Below, piece by piece: positions 12,642-13,606 of a stretch of DNA of 13,606 bases. Positions within the stretch are counted from its first letter, which is position 1, and each line of letters starts with the position of its first letter. Source of the DNA: JBKJVQ01 sp046717125 (lineage in GTDB: Bacteria; Pseudomonadota; Alphaproteobacteria; Rhizobiales; Methyloligellaceae); assembly GCA_046717125.1 (NCBI GenBank), contig JBKJVQ010000283.1:1-13606 (forward strand), in the 5' to 3' direction. Made by a program: the position numbers and the translations under genes. A model generated the notes under the pieces. The model saw only the letters and a list, made by a program, of their open reading frames with translations. It was not told the DNA's origin and made no database searches.

Positions 12642-13606
12642 CGCGAGAATTCGCCGCGCGGCCGGAAGCGCTCAAGATAGTCCGGCACGACGGAGCCGAT
12701 CGGGGTGGGCGTTATGCCGAGGCCTTCGAGCGTGCGGCCCTCCGCTTGCGCCGCTTCGCTGACAACCGCGTCGCGCCTCAGCATGCGCACCTGGTCGACG
12801 GTCAGGAGCGGCGCGCCCGGAAGCAGCTGAAACACCGCGCCCTGTATCGCCGCCGCCCAGAACGGCAACGGCACGAGCGGGCGCGAGCGCATCGTGTAGC
12901 GCAGCACACGCTCCATGATCTCGCGCATCGTCAGCGTTTCAGGCCCGCCCAATTCGTAGATCGCGCCGGGCTTCGCCGTGCCGCGCAGGCCGGCGAGCAC
13001 GGCATCCGCCACATTGTCGGCGTAAACCGGCTGGAACCGCGTATGGCCGCCGCCAACCAGGGGCAGGAATGGCGACATGCGCGCAAGCGCGGCGAAACGG
13101 TTGAAGAAATCGTCGTCCGGCCCGAACACGACCGAGGGGCGCAGAATGACTGCCTCCGGATAGGGTTCGCGCACGCCCACCTCGGCATCGGATTTGGCGC
13201 GGCCATAGGCGGCCGGCGACTGTGCGTCCGCGCCGATCGCCGAGACATGGACCAGCGCGCCAGCGCTCATTGCGCGCGCGGCCCTGGCGACGGATTTCGC
13301 GCCCTCGACCTGCACCGCGTCGTGCGTTTGCCGGCCGCGCTCGAACAGGATGCCGACCAGATTGACGATGCCGGCCGCGCCGTCTGCCGCCCGCATGACC
13401 GAGGCTGCGTCGCGGAGGTTCGTCTGCACGGCATTGATCTGCCCGACGCCACCCGATGGCTGGAGATGCAGCGTAAGCTCGGGCCGCCTTACCGCGACGC
13501 GAATACGCGCGCCGGTCTTCGCCAATGCGCGCACGACATGGCTGCCGATGAAGCCCGAGCCGCCATAGACGGTCACAAGACTGGACGAATCGAGCGGAAT
13601 GGCCAT
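12638..13606 (-). CDS. Complex I NDUFA9-subunit-family NAD(P)-binding protein (atypical SDR)
   Basis: The frame runs from ATG at the right window edge to TAA at 12638. The 322 residues look complete, although an upstream start beyond the window cannot be excluded. The Rossmann motif is YGGSGFIGSHVV (14-25). The extended-SDR pattern continues with VNLVGILFERGRQTHDAVQVEGA (81-103), VHVSAIGAD (119-127), YxxxK (Y134-K138) and ILRPSVVFGPDD (154-165). The AVRRPE and HLQPSGGVGQI segments are typical of bacterial homologues of the mitochondrial complex I accessory subunit NDUFA9. A role near complex I or quinone metabolism is inferred from family; no substrate can be assigned. It is convergent with rimM, sharing the TTAA that contains both stops. 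Confidence 0.88.
   Translation of the reverse strand: MAIPLDSSSLVTVYGGSGFIGSHVVRALAKTGARIRVAVRRPELTLHLQPSGGVGQINAVQTNLRDAASVMRAADGAAGIVNLVGILFERGRQTHDAVQVEGAKSVARAARAMSAGALVHVSAIGADAQSPAAYGRAKSDAEVGVREPYPEAVILRPSVVFGPDDDFFNRFAALARMSPFLPLVGGGHTRFQPVYADNVADAVLAGLRGTAKPGAIYELGGPETLTMREIMERVLRYTMRSRPLVPLPFWAAAIQGAVFQLLPGAPLLTVDQVRMLRRDAVVSEAAQAEGRTLEGLGITPTPIGSVVPDYLERFRPRGEFSR

Overview
This GC-rich window reads as a chromosomal segment of an alphaproteobacterium, most likely Hyphomicrobiales (Rhizobiales) or a close relative. The placement rests on gene order and protein style: a ccmC-ccmD-ccmG block near yciB-ftsY-mtaB-dapF, a divergent ffh-rpsP-rimM block, a complex I NDUFA9-like gene, and an Ffh with the TRVDGDGRGG form of the G4 motif. 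No insertion sequence, phage gene, CRISPR array, tRNA or rRNA was seen. Most of the window is conserved housekeeping DNA.

Layout, left to right. (1) Positions 2-241 (+) are the C-terminus of a periplasmic sulfate-binding protein. (2) A minus-strand group reads, in transcription order, DUF4337 membrane protein (2815-2231), a short dihydrofolate-reductase-like protein (2234-1824, ATGA overlap), and then, after a 156-bp gap with a GC-rich inverted repeat, an AmpG-type muropeptide permease (1667-279). (3) Divergent from this is ccmC-ccmD-ccmG (2947-4504, +), three overlapping genes of cytochrome c maturation. (4) A MarR-family regulator (5014-4532, -) lies convergent to ccmG. (5) A long minus-strand operon candidate runs dapF (9874-9017), two small secreted EF-hand proteins (8937-8656 and 8636-8349), mtaB (8269-7013), ftsY (7016-5745) and yciB (5748-5104). 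The last three are linked by ATGA overlaps. (6) ffh (10165-11670), rpsP (11693-12115) and rimM (12129-12641) form the plus-strand block diverging from dapF across 290 bp. (7) An NDUFA9-like NAD(P)-binding protein (13606-12638, -) meets rimM tail to tail, with both stop codons inside one TTAA.

The themes are membrane protein targeting (both the SRP protein Ffh and its receptor FtsY are here), ribosome and tRNA maturation (S16, RimM, MtaB), envelope and peptidoglycan metabolism (DapF, AmpG, YciB), and cytochrome c and complex I biogenesis.

No clearly new multi-gene system is evident. The most unusual points are the pair of EF-hand proteins inside the dapF-mtaB interval, the C-terminally short DHFR-like protein coupled to a DUF4337 gene, a stem-loop abutting the mtaB start codon, and two synteny breaks (rimM not followed by trmD; ccmC not preceded by ccmB).
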